5,868 bases of DNA from Planctomycetota bacterium (GTDB lineage: Bacteria > Planctomycetota > Phycisphaerae > WQYP01), in the NCBI GenBank assembly GCA_021826605.1, contig JAKAZF010000210.1:1-5868 (forward strand), given 5' to 3'. The position numbers were made by a program, and so were the translations under genes. Of the stretch, positions 5,045 to 5,868 are shown one piece after another (the first letter of the stretch is position 1; the number at the start of each line of letters is the position of its first letter). A model generated the notes under the pieces. It saw only the letters and a program-made list of their open reading frames with translations, searched no databases and had not been told where the DNA came from.

Positions 5045-5868
5045 ATGGAAGACACCGCACCGCTTAATACGCAACTTGATGACGCCGAGGCGCATATTCT
5101 TCCGGAAACGGATGAAGGGCTGGAGTCCGTACAATATAACATTCGCCACGATCTGCAGAAGCGGCTGGATATTTATCTGCGGGATCGACTTTCCACGCAT
5201 TCGCGCGCCATGCTCCAGAAGCTCATTAAATCCGGAAGCGTACTGGTCAATGGTCGCCCCGCCAAAGTCAGCACACTGCTGCGCAGCGGTGATTGTGTGG
5301 AACTGAAGATTCCGCCGACGGTGGAGCGGGAAATATTGCCTGAAAACATTCCGCTGGATATTTTGTATGAAGACGACGCTTTCATCGCAATTAACAAGCA
5401 GACCGATTTAATTGTGCATCCGGCGCGGGGGCACTGGAGCGGCACGTTGACCAACGGTTTGGTTTATCACGCACAACAGACCGCCGGAACGCTTTCCATC
5501 GGCAGCGATCCATGGAGGCCGGGGATTATTCATCGGTTGGATCGCAATACCACGGGATTAATTCTCGTGGCCAAGACCGATGAAGCGCATTGGCGGCTGG
5601 CGGGACAGTTTGAGCGGAGGTCGATTCGGAAAACATATCTGGCGGTGGTGCATGGAGGGCCTGCGCTGGACAGTGATTTAATTGATGCGCCGTTGGGTGT
5701 GCATCCGGCGATGCGCGAGAAATATGCGGTACGCCAGGAAGGTGGCCGCCCGGCACAAACGGTTTACCAGGTCAAGGAGAGATTTAAGCATTTCACACTT
5801 CTGGAGTTGTTTCCCAAGACGGGTCGAACGCATCAGTTGCGCGTTCATTTAAGCCACATTGGCCTGCC
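5045..5868 (+). CDS. RluA/RluD-family 23S rRNA pseudouridine synthase (3' end outside window)
   Basis: The gene is open to the window edge; 274 complete codons are seen, against about 326 for E. coli RluD, so roughly 50 residues are missing. Enzymes of this family isomerise uridine to pseudouridine in RNA, usually large-subunit rRNA, in the cytoplasm. An S4 RNA-binding domain lies at about 40-88 (KRLDIYLRDRL... LIKSGSVLVNGRPAK... LRSGDCVEL). The catalytic domain follows from about 95, with the linker ENIPLDILYEDDAFIAINK. The signature HRLDRNTTGLILVAKT starts at 163, with catalytic Asp166. The late family motif TGRTHQLRVHL is at 259-269. The first 30 residues are acidic and not part of a known domain. 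ATG 5045 is the natural start, 41 bases after the ClC stop. It may be expressed from its own -10 box as a leaderless message. The S4 domain excludes RluA itself and fits RluD or RluC-type enzymes; the exact target uridines cannot be read from sequence, so I give no symbol. Confidence 0.93.
   Translation, partial: MEDTAPLNTQLDDAEAHILPETDEGLESVQYNIRHDLQKRLDIYLRDRLSTHSRAMLQKLIKSGSVLVNGRPAKVSTLLRSGDCVELKIPPTVEREILPENIPLDILYEDDAFIAINKQTDLIVHPARGHWSGTLTNGLVYHAQQTAGTLSIGSDPWRPGIIHRLDRNTTGLILVAKTDEAHWRLAGQFERRSIRKTYLAVVHGGPALDSDLIDAPLGVHPAMREKYAVRQEGGRPAQTVYQVKERFKHFTLLELFPKTGRTHQLRVHLSHIGL

Noticed and set aside
1..5868. CRISPR array, tRNA, rRNA, transposase or phage genes
   Set aside because: No regularly spaced direct repeats, no tRNA- or rRNA-like conserved segments, and no recognisable transposase, integrase or phage protein were found in the readable frames.

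Overview
The window looks like a chromosomal segment from a GC-moderate Gram-negative bacterium. A planctomycete (Phycisphaerae-like) or another member of the Planctomycetes-Verrucomicrobia group is my best guess. The guess rests on the intergenic palindromic 'AGVPPA / TADILSA'-type repeat at about 2811-2886, a second low-complexity CTTTGTGG-type element at about 2658-2707, loosely packed genes, and TAGAAT -10 boxes lying close to start codons. No rRNA, tRNA or marker protein settles the taxonomy.

Layout, left to right. (1) Positions 1-857 are an AT-rich island. It holds the broken 3' end of an ankyrin-repeat gene and, 8 bases later, an intact 168-residue four-helix membrane protein of unknown function. 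(2) Positions 858-1368 are mostly non-coding, with a small GNRA-type hairpin and a good sigma70-like promoter (TTTGCA-17-TAGAAT). (3) Positions 1369-2373 encode a membrane-anchored or secreted protein of unknown family. (4) Positions 2374-3089 are a repeat-rich intergenic stretch, possibly with a short minus-strand gene or gene remnant. (5) Positions 3090-5003 encode a ClC-family chloride channel/transporter with a C-terminal pair of CBS domains. (6) From 5045 to the window end is the 5' part of an RluA/RluD-family pseudouridine synthase with an S4 domain; it has no stop inside the window.

Only the last two genes can be named with confidence. They are co-directional and 41 bases apart, but they have unrelated roles (anion transport; rRNA modification), and the second has its own -10-like box. 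The left half reads as accessory or decaying sequence. No phage, CRISPR, transposase or recognisable defence system is visible. The points most worth following are the channel-like residue set of the ClC protein, the compact three-way-junction palindrome at 2814-2862, and the possible leaderless start of the pseudouridine synthase gene.
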